NCBI RefSeq assembly: GCF_000145235.1
Contig: NC_014391.1
Coordinates: forward strand, 3,356,001 to 3,420,000
Direction of reading: 5' to 3'
Length of the DNA stretch: 64,000 nucleotides
Source of the DNA: Micromonospora aurantiaca ATCC 27029
GTDB taxonomy: Bacteria; Actinomycetota; Actinomycetes; Mycobacteriales; Micromonosporaceae
This document shows positions 42,301-49,300 of this stretch, in pieces (within the stretch, counting starts at the first letter, position 1; each line of letters opens with the position of its first letter). The translations under genes and the position numbers were made by a program. The notes under the pieces were generated by a model. It was not told where the DNA came from. It saw nothing but the letters and a program-made list of their open reading frames with translations, and did not search any database.

Positions 42301-43594
42301 CACCACGGTCCCGGCCGGCAGCCGGATCCGGCTCCAGAAGGACCCGGCGAACACCACCACGTACGCGATCGACTTCGTCGACACCGAACTGGTGTCGCCG
42401 CGCGCCAACCCCGACCCGGCCCGCTACAAGGTGCCGACCGGGTTCAGCCACGCCGATGTGCAGAACGCGCTCGACGCGGTACGGATGGACACCACCGGCA
42501 CCCTGGTCGGCGTCTACCTGCCCGCCGGCACGTACGAGACGGCGCAGAAGTTCCAGGTGTACGGCAAGGCGGTCAAGGTCGTCGGCGCCGGCATGTGGTA
42601 CACCCGGTTCCAGACGCCGCGCAACCAGCAGAACACCGACGCCGGTTTCCGGGTCGAGTCCTCGGCGAGCGGGTCGACCTTCGCCCACCTGGCGTTCTTC
42701 GGCAACTACACCAACCGGATCGACGGTCCCGGCAAGGTGTGGGGCGAACTGAAGGATGTGGACGACCTGACGCTCGACAGCGTCTGGGTCGAGCACACGG
42801 TCTGCGCGTACTGGGGGGTGAGCGTGGACGGGCTGACCATCAGGGACAGCCGGTTCCGCAACACCTTTGCCGACGCGGTGAACATGACGAACGGCAGCAC
42901 CAACAACCTGGTCACCAACTCGGAGGGCCGCTCCAACGGCGACGACGCGTTCGCGCTGTTCTCCGCCACCGACCAGGGCGCGTCAGGCGGCAACCACGGC
43001 AACGTGTTCGAGAACCTGACCGCCACGCTCACCTGGCGGGCGGCGGGGCTGGCCGTGTACGGCGGCTACGACAACGTGTTCCGCAACCTGTACATCGCCG
43101 ACCAGCTCACGTACTCGGGCATCACGATCAGCTCGCTGGACTTCGGCTATCCGTTCGTCGGGTTCGGCGCCAGCCCGCCCACCCGGTTCGAGAACATCTC
43201 GCTGATCCGGTCCGGCGGGCACTTCTGGGGCGCGCAGACGTTCCCGGCGATGTGGTTGTTCTCCGCGTCGAAGGAGTTCCGCGGCATCCGGGTGAGCGAC
43301 GTGGACATCGTCGATCCGACGTACTCGGGGATCATGTTCCAGACCAAGTACAACGGCAGTCAGCCGGAGAACCCGATCACCGACACGGTGCTGACGAACG
43401 TGTCGATCTCGGGGGCGCGGCGCAGCGGTGACGCGTTCGACGCGAAGTCCGGCTTCGGCATCTGGGTCAACGAGATGCCCGAGGCGGGTCAGGGCCCCGC
43501 GGTCGGCGCGGCGACGTTCACCAACCTCCGCCTGACCGACAACGCCCAGGACATCAAGAACACCACAACAACCTTCACCATCACCCGCAACTGA
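39308..43594 (+). CDS. Giant secreted GH87-like enzyme: DS-DS-FN3-FN3-DS-CARDB-CARDB-catalytic (copy 3)
   Basis: A 1428-aa secreted protein with signal ending ALA|AGG (about 31). Discoidin domains lie at about 33-172, 173-312 and 498-640 (each NLA.G...). FN3 domains are at about 315-403 and 408-496, nearly identical (TWTASTDNVGVTGY in both), followed by CARDB-like domains at about 640-750 and 750-868. The C-terminal part repeats the GH87 pattern: beta-sandwich from YEAEDGATGGGAQVIGPNR (about 874) and beta-helix with Asp1189 (FADAVNMTNG) and Asp1212-Asp1213 (SNGDDAFALF). The spacing is conserved but the flanking residues differ from copies 1 and 2, so the linkage or polymer specificity may differ (mixed alpha-1,3/1,4 glucan is one option). 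Confidence 0.85.
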   Translation: MSRLRTGIVAVLAAVGLVVTAAPAPPALAAGGPNLAAGRTATASSVNGPYVAANLTDGNQGSYWESSGALPQWAQVDLGTSRAVDQVVLKLPAAWEARTQTLSVQASADGSGFTTVVASAARTFSPAAGNTVTLGFTATDARYLRVVITANTGWAAAQLAELEVYGAATSSTNLALGRTMTESGHADVYGAGNANDGNAATYWESPNNAFPQWIQADLGAATGVNRLVLRLPSGWGARTQTITVQGSTNGSTFGALVGSASYAFDPGGGNTVTVTVPTASTRYVRLLFTANSAWPAGQLAELEIYGPASGDTQAPSAPGNLAFTEPATDQVRLTWTASTDNVGVTGYDVYANGVLRTSVGGSTLTYTDTQPAGTTISYYVRARDAAGNVSANSTTVTRTGNTGDTVAPTAPGSLAYTQPASGQIRLTWTASTDNVGVTGYEVYANGTLRTTVSGSTLTYTDSQPDSATVSYHVRARDAAGNVSANSNTVTRTGSGTGGTNLAVGKPATASSMVHVFAAANAVDNDVSTYWEGAPGAYPSTLTVALGANASISAVVVKLNPDPAWGARTQTFQVLGREQSASGFTSLAGSATYSFNPNSANTVTVPVSATAADVRLQFTANSGSSNGQVAELQVIGVPAPNPDLTVTAVTASPSAPVETDTITLSATVRNAGTAASAATTVTLYLGTTKVGTAAVGALAAGASSTVSAAIGVRDAGSYPLTANVDESNAVIEQNEANNSYTSPTPLTVSPVASSDLVASAVTWSPGTPSAGASVSFAVTLRNQGTIASASGAHGITLTVRDQSGAVVRTLTGSYSGTIAAGATAGPVSLGTWTAANGRYTVRVVLADDANELPVKRQNNTSDRSLFVGRGANLPYDAYEAEDGATGGGAQVIGPNRTIGDLAGEASGRRAVTLNTTGAYVEWTTRSAANALVARFSIPDAPGGGGIDSTINIYVNGVLHKPMSLTSKHIWLYGAEAGPSDSPSAGAPRHLYDEANVLLDTTVPAGSRIRLQKDPANTTTYAIDFVDTELVSPRANPDPARYKVPTGFSHADVQNALDAVRMDTTGTLVGVYLPAGTYETAQKFQVYGKAVKVVGAGMWYTRFQTPRNQQNTDAGFRVESSASGSTFAHLAFFGNYTNRIDGPGKVWGELKDVDDLTLDSVWVEHTVCAYWGVSVDGLTIRDSRFRNTFADAVNMTNGSTNNLVTNSEGRSNGDDAFALFSATDQGASGGNHGNVFENLTATLTWRAAGLAVYGGYDNVFRNLYIADQLTYSGITISSLDFGYPFVGFGASPPTRFENISLIRSGGHFWGAQTFPAMWLFSASKEFRGIRVSDVDIVDPTYSGIMFQTKYNGSQPENPITDTVLTNVSISGARRSGDAFDAKSGFGIWVNEMPEAGQGPAVGAATFTNLRLTDNAQDIKNTTTTFTITRN

Positions 43595-43630
43595 CCCCCG
43601 CCCCCGCCCCTCGCCCCCGCCCCTTCCGCC

Positions 43631-43706
43631 CCGCGATCTTGCACTTTCGGCCCCCGTGATGCCGGATTACTCCTGCTATGAGGGGCACCAAATTGCAAGA
43701 TCGCGG
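43631..43706. repeat. Intergenic GATC palindrome, copy 3
   Basis: CCGCGATCTTGCA (43631-43643) and its exact complement (43694-43706) flank a partly complementary centre. It lies between the convergent GH87 copy 3 and MocR genes. Confidence 0.7.
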
Positions 43707-43765
43707 GCGTGGGGCGGGGCGGGGCGCGCGGGGGCGGGGTCGAGCGGCGGCGTCAGCTGCCGCGG

Positions 43766-45157
43766 TCAGTGGGGGAGGGCTGTGGAGAGGCGGCGGATGG
43801 CCTCGTCCATCTGCTCGGGTGGGGCGGCGGCGTACGTCAGGCGCAGGTGCGGGGCGGGGGGTTCTGCCGCGTACCAGGGGCGGCCGGGGAAGACGGTCAC
43901 CCCCGCTGCCGCGGCCGCAGTGGTCACCGCTACGTCGTCGGTGTTGTCGGGCAGCCGTACCCAGAGGTGCAGGCCACCGCGCGGGACGTCGCGCGGTGTC
44001 AGCGACGGCAGGTGCCGGTCCAGCGCGGCGAGCAGAGCCTCCCGGCGGGCCCGCAGCTGGACGCGCAGGCTGCGGCGGTGCCGGTCCCAGGCCGGCGCGG
44101 CGAGGAACTCCAGCGCGGCCTGTTGCAGCGGCCCGGCCACGAAGAGGTCGTCGAGCAGGCGGGCGGCGCGCAGCCGTGCCCCGGCCGGCCCGCGCGCGCC
44201 GATCGCGGCGATCCGCAGGCCGGGCGCTGTGGACTTGGTCAGCGAGCGCAGGTAGACGACGTGCCCGTCCGGGTCGTCCGCGGCCAGCGGAGGCGGGGCG
44301 TCGCCGTCGACGGTGAGGTCGCGGGCGTAGTCGTCCTCGACCAGGAACGCCCCGGCCTCGCGCACCGCCTCGGCCACCTCGCCGCGCCTGGCGGCGGCCA
44401 GTGTCGCGCCGTGCGGGTTGGCGTACAAGGGCTGGCAGTAGAACACGCGGGCGCCGGTACGGGCGAACGCGGCGGCGAGCTGGTCCGGGCGTACCCCGTC
44501 GGCGTCGGCGGGCACGGGCACCACCCGCAGCCCGGCGGCGCGCGCGGCGGCGAGCGCGCCCAGGTAGGTGGGGGACTCGACCAGGATCGTGTCGCCGGGG
44601 ATGGCGAGCGCCCGCAGCGTGGAGGAGAGCGCTGCCTGCCCGCCCGGGCAGATCACCATGTCCTCGGCGCGCAGGCCGCCACCCGCCTCGCGGGCGAACC
44701 AGGCGCGCAGGTCGGCGCGTCCCTCGACCGGACCACGCTGCCACGCGGCCGGCTGCCGGGCCGCGCGGGCGAGCGCCGCACCGAGCGCGGCGGCCGGCTG
44801 GAGATCAGGGTCCAGATAGCCGCCGGTCAGCGGGATCGCGCCCGAGGGCGGTAACGCCAGCAGCGCCTGCATCTCCTCCTCGCCGCCCCGCCGTGAGCCG
44901 AGCGCGACTGTCTGCCACGACAGGTCCGCCCGCGGCGGGCCGGCGCGCCGGGTCGCCACGTACGCGCCACGGCCCGGCCGGGTCTCCACCAGCCCGTCCG
45001 CGACGAGCCGCCGGGTCGCCTCGGCGACCGTCACGGGGGAGACGTGATGGTGCGCGGTCAGCTCCCGCACCGACGGCAGCCGCGTGCCGGGCGCGGCGTC
45101 CGCCGCCAGCGCACCCAGATGCCGGACCACACGGTCGATAGCGCTACCATCGTTCAT
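43766..45157 (-). CDS. MocR-type regulator (GntR HTH fused to aminotransferase domain)
   Basis: A 463-aa fusion. The N-terminal GntR winged helix (about 1-72: RLPSVRELTAHHHVSPVTVA, LVADGLVETRPGRGAYVA) is joined to a fold-type I aminotransferase domain (about 110-460), with ICPGGQAALSSTLRAL, LVESPTYLGALAAARAAGLR and the PLP-lysine region YLRSLTKSTAPGLRIAAIG. It binds PLP or a PLP-amino acid adduct and probably regulates the divergent EamA exporter. The ATG at 45157 overlaps the exporter's ATG (CATG). Two TAGCGCTA boxes flank the starts. Confidence 0.9.
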   Translation of the reverse strand: MNDGSAIDRVVRHLGALAADAAPGTRLPSVRELTAHHHVSPVTVAEATRRLVADGLVETRPGRGAYVATRRAGPPRADLSWQTVALGSRRGGEEEMQALLALPPSGAIPLTGGYLDPDLQPAAALGAALARAARQPAAWQRGPVEGRADLRAWFAREAGGGLRAEDMVICPGGQAALSSTLRALAIPGDTILVESPTYLGALAAARAAGLRVVPVPADADGVRPDQLAAAFARTGARVFYCQPLYANPHGATLAAARRGEVAEAVREAGAFLVEDDYARDLTVDGDAPPPLAADDPDGHVVYLRSLTKSTAPGLRIAAIGARGPAGARLRAARLLDDLFVAGPLQQAALEFLAAPAWDRHRRSLRVQLRARREALLAALDRHLPSLTPRDVPRGGLHLWVRLPDNTDDVAVTTAAAAAGVTVFPGRPWYAAEPPAPHLRLTYAAAPPEQMDEAIRRLSTALPH

Positions 45158-45178
45158 GACGGCACAGAGTAGCGCTAC
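45139..45178. promoter_or_regulatory. Duplicated TAGCGCTA operator over the divergent start codons
   Basis: TAGCGCTA occurs at 45139-45146 and, as the 10-bp palindrome GTAGCGCTAC, at 45169-45178. The centres are 31 bp apart, three helical turns, on one face of DNA. The start codons of the MocR and EamA genes lie between them. MocR proteins typically bind two spaced sites. Confidence 0.55.
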
Positions 45179-46193
45179 TGCTCCGGCGACGGTAACGGTG
45201 AGACCGGGCTCCGGGATCGCCCTCGGCGCGCTGGGCGTACTGGCCTTCAGCATGTCGCTGCCGGCCACCCGCGTCGCGGTGCACACACTGGACCCCTGGT
45301 TCGTCGCGTTCGGACGGGCCGTGGGCGCGGCGCTGCTCGCGTGGGCCTACCTGCGGCTGACCGGCGCGCCGCGCCCCACCCGGGACCAGTGGCGACGGCT
45401 GTCGATCGTCGCGCTCGGCGTCGTGGTCGGCTTCCCGCTGTTCACCTCGCTGGCGCTCACCACGCAGACGTCAGCGCACGGTGCCGTGGTCGTCACGGTG
45501 CTGCCCGCCATGACCGCGGTGTTCGCGGTGCTGCGCGCCGGTGAACGGCCGCCGCCGCTGTTCTGGATCGCCGGTGCCGCGGGCCTGGCGCTGGTGCTCG
45601 CCTTCCTGGCCGCGAGCGGCTCGATGCGGGGGACGCTGTCGCTCGCCGACCTGTTCCTGCTCGCCGCCGTGGTGCTCTGCGGACTCGGGTACGCCGAGGG
45701 CGGCCGGCTGGCCCGCGACCTCGGCGGCGCCCGGACGATCTGCTGGGCGTTGCTGCTGTCGCTCCCGGTCACGGTGCCGGTCACGGTGGTGGCCGCGCTT
45801 CTCCATCGCCCGCAGGGCGGCGTCGCCGCCTGGACCGGGTTCGGCTATCTCACGGCGGTGTCGATGTTCCTCGGCTTCTTCGCCTGGTACGCCGGGCTGG
45901 CCCGGGGCGGCATCGCCAAGGTGGGCCAGATCCAGCTCGTCCAGCCGGTGCTCACGCTGATCTGGTCCGCGGTGCTGCTCGGTGAGGCGGTCACGCCCGG
46001 CGCGCTGGTGGTGGCGGGCGCGGTGCTCGCCTGCGTCGTGCTCATCCAGCGCACCCGGGGCGGCGCGACACCGGCGCCCACCCCGGGCGAGCCGGCCTCA
46101 GCGGGACGGCCCACCCCGGGCGAGCCGGCCTCAGCAGGCCGCGATCGTGCCGGTCACGCCGGAGACGTACGCGTGGCTGACGAAGTGTCCTGA
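45156..46193 (+). CDS. EamA-family exporter
   Basis: A 345-aa ten-helix drug/metabolite transporter with two EamA repeats: about 15-145 (LDPWFVAFGRAVGAALLAWA) and about 158-290 (LFLLAAVVLCGLGYAEGGRL; VGQIQLVQPVLTLIWSAVLL). The C-terminal tail carries a duplicated 11-residue unit, PTPGEPASAGR, encoded by tandem 33-bp repeats. The last 63 bp overlap the convergent SH3 gene. ATG 45156 overlaps the MocR start; GTG 45198 is an alternative that would leave room for a leader and would free the operator from coding. The substrate is possibly an amino acid or amine, given the MocR partner. Confidence 0.87.
   Translation: MTAQSSATAPATVTVRPGSGIALGALGVLAFSMSLPATRVAVHTLDPWFVAFGRAVGAALLAWAYLRLTGAPRPTRDQWRRLSIVALGVVVGFPLFTSLALTTQTSAHGAVVVTVLPAMTAVFAVLRAGERPPPLFWIAGAAGLALVLAFLAASGSMRGTLSLADLFLLAAVVLCGLGYAEGGRLARDLGGARTICWALLLSLPVTVPVTVVAALLHRPQGGVAAWTGFGYLTAVSMFLGFFAWYAGLARGGIAKVGQIQLVQPVLTLIWSAVLLGEAVTPGALVVAGAVLACVVLIQRTRGGATPAPTPGEPASAGRPTPGEPASAGRDRAGHAGDVRVADEVS
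46076..46141 (+). repeat. Two tandem 33-bp repeats
   Basis: Units begin at 46076 and 46109 and encode PTPGEPASAGR twice at the C-terminus of the EamA exporter, overlapping the 3' end of the convergent SH3 gene (stop at 46131). Confidence 0.7.
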
Positions 46194-47342
46194 CGCGAGG
46201 CGGTTCCACTGGCTGGTGGTCCGGTACGGGCCGCTCACCGACTGGCCGGTGACCGAGCACTCGATCGGCACGTTGGCGTAGGTGGCGGCCAGGCCGACGA
46301 CGGGATTGCTCGTGCCGGGGCCGGACCGGATGTTGAGCGGGCCGCTGCCGATCCGGCCCCGGGTACCGGTGCCGGTCCAGAGGTAGGCGACGTCGACCCA
46401 GGCGTTGTCGGTGAGCAGCAGACCGTCCCAGAACGTGCCGTCGGCGAGGTCGATGCCGGCCGGGCTGCCCACCACGCGCCCGAACTGGTCCCGGCCGCCG
46501 TTGTAGCCGCTCTGGTACGCGGCCTGCGCCTCGGGCCGGCCCTGCGGCAGGTCCTTCCACATCTCCCGGACACCGCCCGGGTTCCAGTAGTCGTCCTTGG
46601 TGTTCCACGGTCCGATGTCCCAGACCGGCGCGTACTCGCAGCGGCTGCGGGTGGTGGTGCAGACCCGCACGGTGTAGTCGCCGGTGTTCTTCGGCGCGAG
46701 GCCGCGGGCCGACGGCAGCGCGACGAAGTGGTCCCGCGAGACGATCACGTGCCCGTTGGCGGTGGTGCCGCCGACCAGTCCCTCCCGCGTGGCGTACACC
46801 CGGTAGGTGAGGCCCGGGGTCGCGGCCGTGACGGCGACGACCGAGTCGGCGACGAGCCGGACCGCGCGCACTGTGGGCGCGGCGGACGGCCGCCCGGCGG
46901 TGAGGGCCACCCGGATCTGCACCCGCGTGACCGGCTGGTCGAAGACGGCCTCGCCGGAGACGGACCGCCACTCGGTCCACGCGCCCGATCGCCAGCCGCG
47001 GGCCGCCACCTCGACGGCGCCGCCGGTGCCGGGGGTCGCGTCGATGTCGGCCCGGACCCGGTTGGCCGGCGCGGCGAGCGGGTGGGGCGCGGTGACGAGC
47101 ATGCCCCCGGCCGTCTGCCGGCGCTGGGCGGCCGGGCGGCCCGCCGTGTCGGCGAGGCGCAGTCCGGCGCCGGTCCAGCGGACGCCGACGTCGTCGGCGT
47201 CGACGACTGTGATGTCGGCGCTCCACGTGTTGCCAGTGGCCGTCGGTTCAGCCGGGGGTGCGGCGGGCGCCGGGGAGACGGCCAGGACGGCGGCGAGCGC
47301 GCCGGCGACAGCGGCCGGCGAGGTCCTGCGGGGATGGGGCAT
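46131..47342 (-). CDS. Secreted protein with C-terminal bacterial SH3 domain
   Basis: A 403-aa secreted protein. The signal peptide ends near APA|AP (about 30). A beta-rich region (about 40-180) with AARGWRSGAWTEWRSVSGEA resembles carbohydrate-associated domains but is not assigned. The central part has YAPVWDIGPWNTKDDYWNPG. The C-terminal SH3_3-type domain (about 335-403) includes GPLNIRSGPGTSNPVVGLAA and SQWNRLASGHFVSHAYV. SH3 domains of this kind bind cell-wall peptides. ATG 47342 has GAGGAG 4 nt upstream. It is divergent from the pectate lyase across a region with a LacI-type operator. Confidence 0.75.
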   Translation of the reverse strand: MPHPRRTSPAAVAGALAAVLAVSPAPAAPPAEPTATGNTWSADITVVDADDVGVRWTGAGLRLADTAGRPAAQRRQTAGGMLVTAPHPLAAPANRVRADIDATPGTGGAVEVAARGWRSGAWTEWRSVSGEAVFDQPVTRVQIRVALTAGRPSAAPTVRAVRLVADSVVAVTAATPGLTYRVYATREGLVGGTTANGHVIVSRDHFVALPSARGLAPKNTGDYTVRVCTTTRSRCEYAPVWDIGPWNTKDDYWNPGGVREMWKDLPQGRPEAQAAYQSGYNGGRDQFGRVVGSPAGIDLADGTFWDGLLLTDNAWVDVAYLWTGTGTRGRIGSGPLNIRSGPGTSNPVVGLAATYANVPIECSVTGQSVSGPYRTTSQWNRLASGHFVSHAYVSGVTGTIAAC

Positions 47343-47497
47343 GGCGCTCCTCGTGGGGGCGGGAAGTAGACGAGCGTCGATCTCCAGGGTGAGGTGCAGG
47401 CAACCATCGATCGCGCGTCCCGTCAAGAAGGCGTCCGCGGCCTCCGGCCGCCCGGAGTAGTGCAAAAAACCTGCAAACGCCAGGCCTTGCCTTCCTG

Positions 47498-47509
47498 GAA
47501 AGCGCTTTC
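47498..47509. promoter_or_regulatory. LacI-type operator upstream of the pectate lyase
   Basis: GAAAGCGCTTTC, a 12-bp perfect palindrome with the central GCGC/AGCGCT typical of LacI-family sites. It is 167 bp before the pectate lyase ATG and 155 bp from the SH3 gene start, in the divergent gap 47343-47675. That gap is AT-richer than its surroundings and otherwise shows only the short direct repeat CTGCAAA-like sequence near 47460-47477. Confidence 0.5.
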
Positions 47510-47675
47510 ATACGATTGCGTTGCATCGATGTTTCATTTGCGGGCCGGGCATCGCAGATGAACGACATTCGCTGGCGGCGCGCCTGATCGCGTCGCGGCT
47601 CCTCATTATTCCCATTCGGTGACTGCCGTTCGCTCGGCGGCAATTCCCGCATGCTCGAAAAAGGAATGAGGCGAC

Positions 47676-49241
47676 ATGAGAAGACCAGTCGCGCTGCGAC
47701 TCCACGCGGCACTGGCCACGGCGGTCGTGGGTATCGCCGTCGCCGTGGTGCTGCCGTCCCCGCAGGCGTCGGCGGCGGCCGGCAGCGCCACCGGCTACGC
47801 CACCCAGAACGGCGGCACCACCGGCGGCGCGGGCGGGCAGACCGTACGCGCCACCACCGGCACCGCCATCCACGCCGCGCTCTGCGGCCGGGCCAGCAGC
47901 AGCACCCCGATCATCATCGAGGTGACCGGGACCATCAACCACGGCAACACCAGCAAGGTCTCCGGATCGAGCTGCAACACCGCCGACGGCGTGATCGAGC
48001 TGAAGCAGATCAGCAACGTCACCATCATCGGCGTGGGCAGCGGCGCCGTCTTCGACCAGCTCGGCATCCACATCCGTGACTCCCGCAACATCATCATCCG
48101 GAACGTCACGGTGCGAAACGTCAAGAAGTCGGGCTCGCCCACCTCCAACGGCGGCGACGCGATCGGCATGGAGAGCAGCGTCCGCAACGTGTGGGTCGAC
48201 CACGTGACGCTGGAGGCGTCCGGCGGGGAGTCGGAGGGCTACGACGGCCTGTTCGACATGAAGGACGACACCCAGTACGTGACGCTGTCGTACAGCATCC
48301 TGCGCAACTCCGGCCGCGGCGGCCTCATCGGCTCCAGCGAGAGCGACCGCGGCAACGGCTACATCACGTTCGAGCACAACCTGTACGAGAACATCGACTC
48401 CCGTACGCCGCTGCTGCGCGGCGGCATCGCCCACATGTTCAACAACCACTACACCGGGCTGCACGAGTCGGGCATCAACTCCCGGGCCGGGGCGCGGGCC
48501 AAGGTGGACAACAACTACTTCCGCAACTCCAAGGACGTGCTCGGCACGTTCTACACCAGCGAGCGCGGCACCTGGCAGGTCAGCGGCAACATCTTCGACA
48601 ACGTGACCTGGTCCTCGCCCGGGAGCGACAACTACCCGGCGGGTCCGAACGTGACGTCCACGACCACAGTGAGCGTCCCGTACTCGTACCGGCTCGACGC
48701 GGCGAGCTGCGTGCCGGACATCGTGCGGCAGACGGCGGGCGCGAACACCGGCCTGCGCGTGTCCGACGGCAACTGCACGCCGCAGTCCCCGCCCCCCACC
48801 ACGCCGGGGCCGACCACGCCCGCCCCCACCACGCCGCCGCCCGGGACGACCACCCCGCCGCCGTCCGGCGGGACCAACCTGAGCCTGGTCTCCGGCGCCG
48901 GCGCGGACGGGTCCAGCAAGGCCGGCGGCACCAGCTACGGCAACGTGCGCGACGGCAACCTGAGCACGTACTGGTCGCCGTCCGGGTCGACCGGCACCGT
49001 CTCGATCAAGTGGGGCTCGGCCACCACTGTGTCCCGCGTGGTCATCCGCGAGCCGTCCGGCACCTCGGGTTCGATCGGGTCGTGGCAGCTCGTCAACAAC
49101 GACACCGGCGCGGTGCTCGCCTCCGGCAGCGGGACCGGCCAGATCACCTTCGGCGCGACCTCGCTGAAGAAGATCAACTTCAAGATCAACAGCTCCGGCG
49201 GTACGCCGAGAGTCGGCGAGTTCGAGACGTACGCCAGTTAG
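47676..49241 (+). CDS. Secreted PL1 pectate lyase with C-terminal discoidin-like domain
   Basis: A 521-aa enzyme. The signal peptide ends near ASA|AA (about 33). The PL1 beta-helix (about 40-365) has IHIRDSRNIIIRNVTVRNV, the VRNVWVDHVTL motif, YDGLFDMKDDTQYVTLSYS and the PL1 signature region SRTPLLRGGIAHMFNNHYTG with the probable catalytic Arg. A Pro/Thr linker (about 370-405) joins a C-terminal F5/8-type-C-like domain (about 408-521: SYGNVRDGNLSTYWSPSGS). It cleaves polygalacturonate by beta-elimination with calcium. A bidirectional hairpin follows. Confidence 0.9.
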   Translation: MRRPVALRLHAALATAVVGIAVAVVLPSPQASAAAGSATGYATQNGGTTGGAGGQTVRATTGTAIHAALCGRASSSTPIIIEVTGTINHGNTSKVSGSSCNTADGVIELKQISNVTIIGVGSGAVFDQLGIHIRDSRNIIIRNVTVRNVKKSGSPTSNGGDAIGMESSVRNVWVDHVTLEASGGESEGYDGLFDMKDDTQYVTLSYSILRNSGRGGLIGSSESDRGNGYITFEHNLYENIDSRTPLLRGGIAHMFNNHYTGLHESGINSRAGARAKVDNNYFRNSKDVLGTFYTSERGTWQVSGNIFDNVTWSSPGSDNYPAGPNVTSTTTVSVPYSYRLDAASCVPDIVRQTAGANTGLRVSDGNCTPQSPPPTTPGPTTPAPTTPPPGTTTPPPSGGTNLSLVSGAGADGSSKAGGTSYGNVRDGNLSTYWSPSGSTGTVSIKWGSATTVSRVVIREPSGTSGSIGSWQLVNNDTGAVLASGSGTGQITFGATSLKKINFKINSSGGTPRVGEFETYAS

Positions 49242-49255
49242 CAGGCGCGACGAGT

Positions 49256-49280
49256 GGGGGCGGCCGATCCGGCCGCCCCC
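49256..49280. terminator. Perfect 11-bp bidirectional hairpin
   Basis: GGGGGCGGCCG (49256-49266) pairs with 49270-49280 around ATC, between the convergent pectate lyase and GH30 genes. Confidence 0.75.
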
Positions 49281-49300
49281 GCCCTTGTTCGTGTCGCCGG

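Noticed and set aside
39295..43431. 1378-aa plus-strand frame overlapping GH87 copy 3
   Set aside because: Out of frame with the discoidin, FN3, CARDB and GH87 domains and made of Arg/Gly/His-rich low-complexity sequence.
43624..43710. Palindromic repeat as a transposon remnant
   Set aside because: No transposase fragment or target-site duplication is visible, so it is reported only as a small palindromic repeat.
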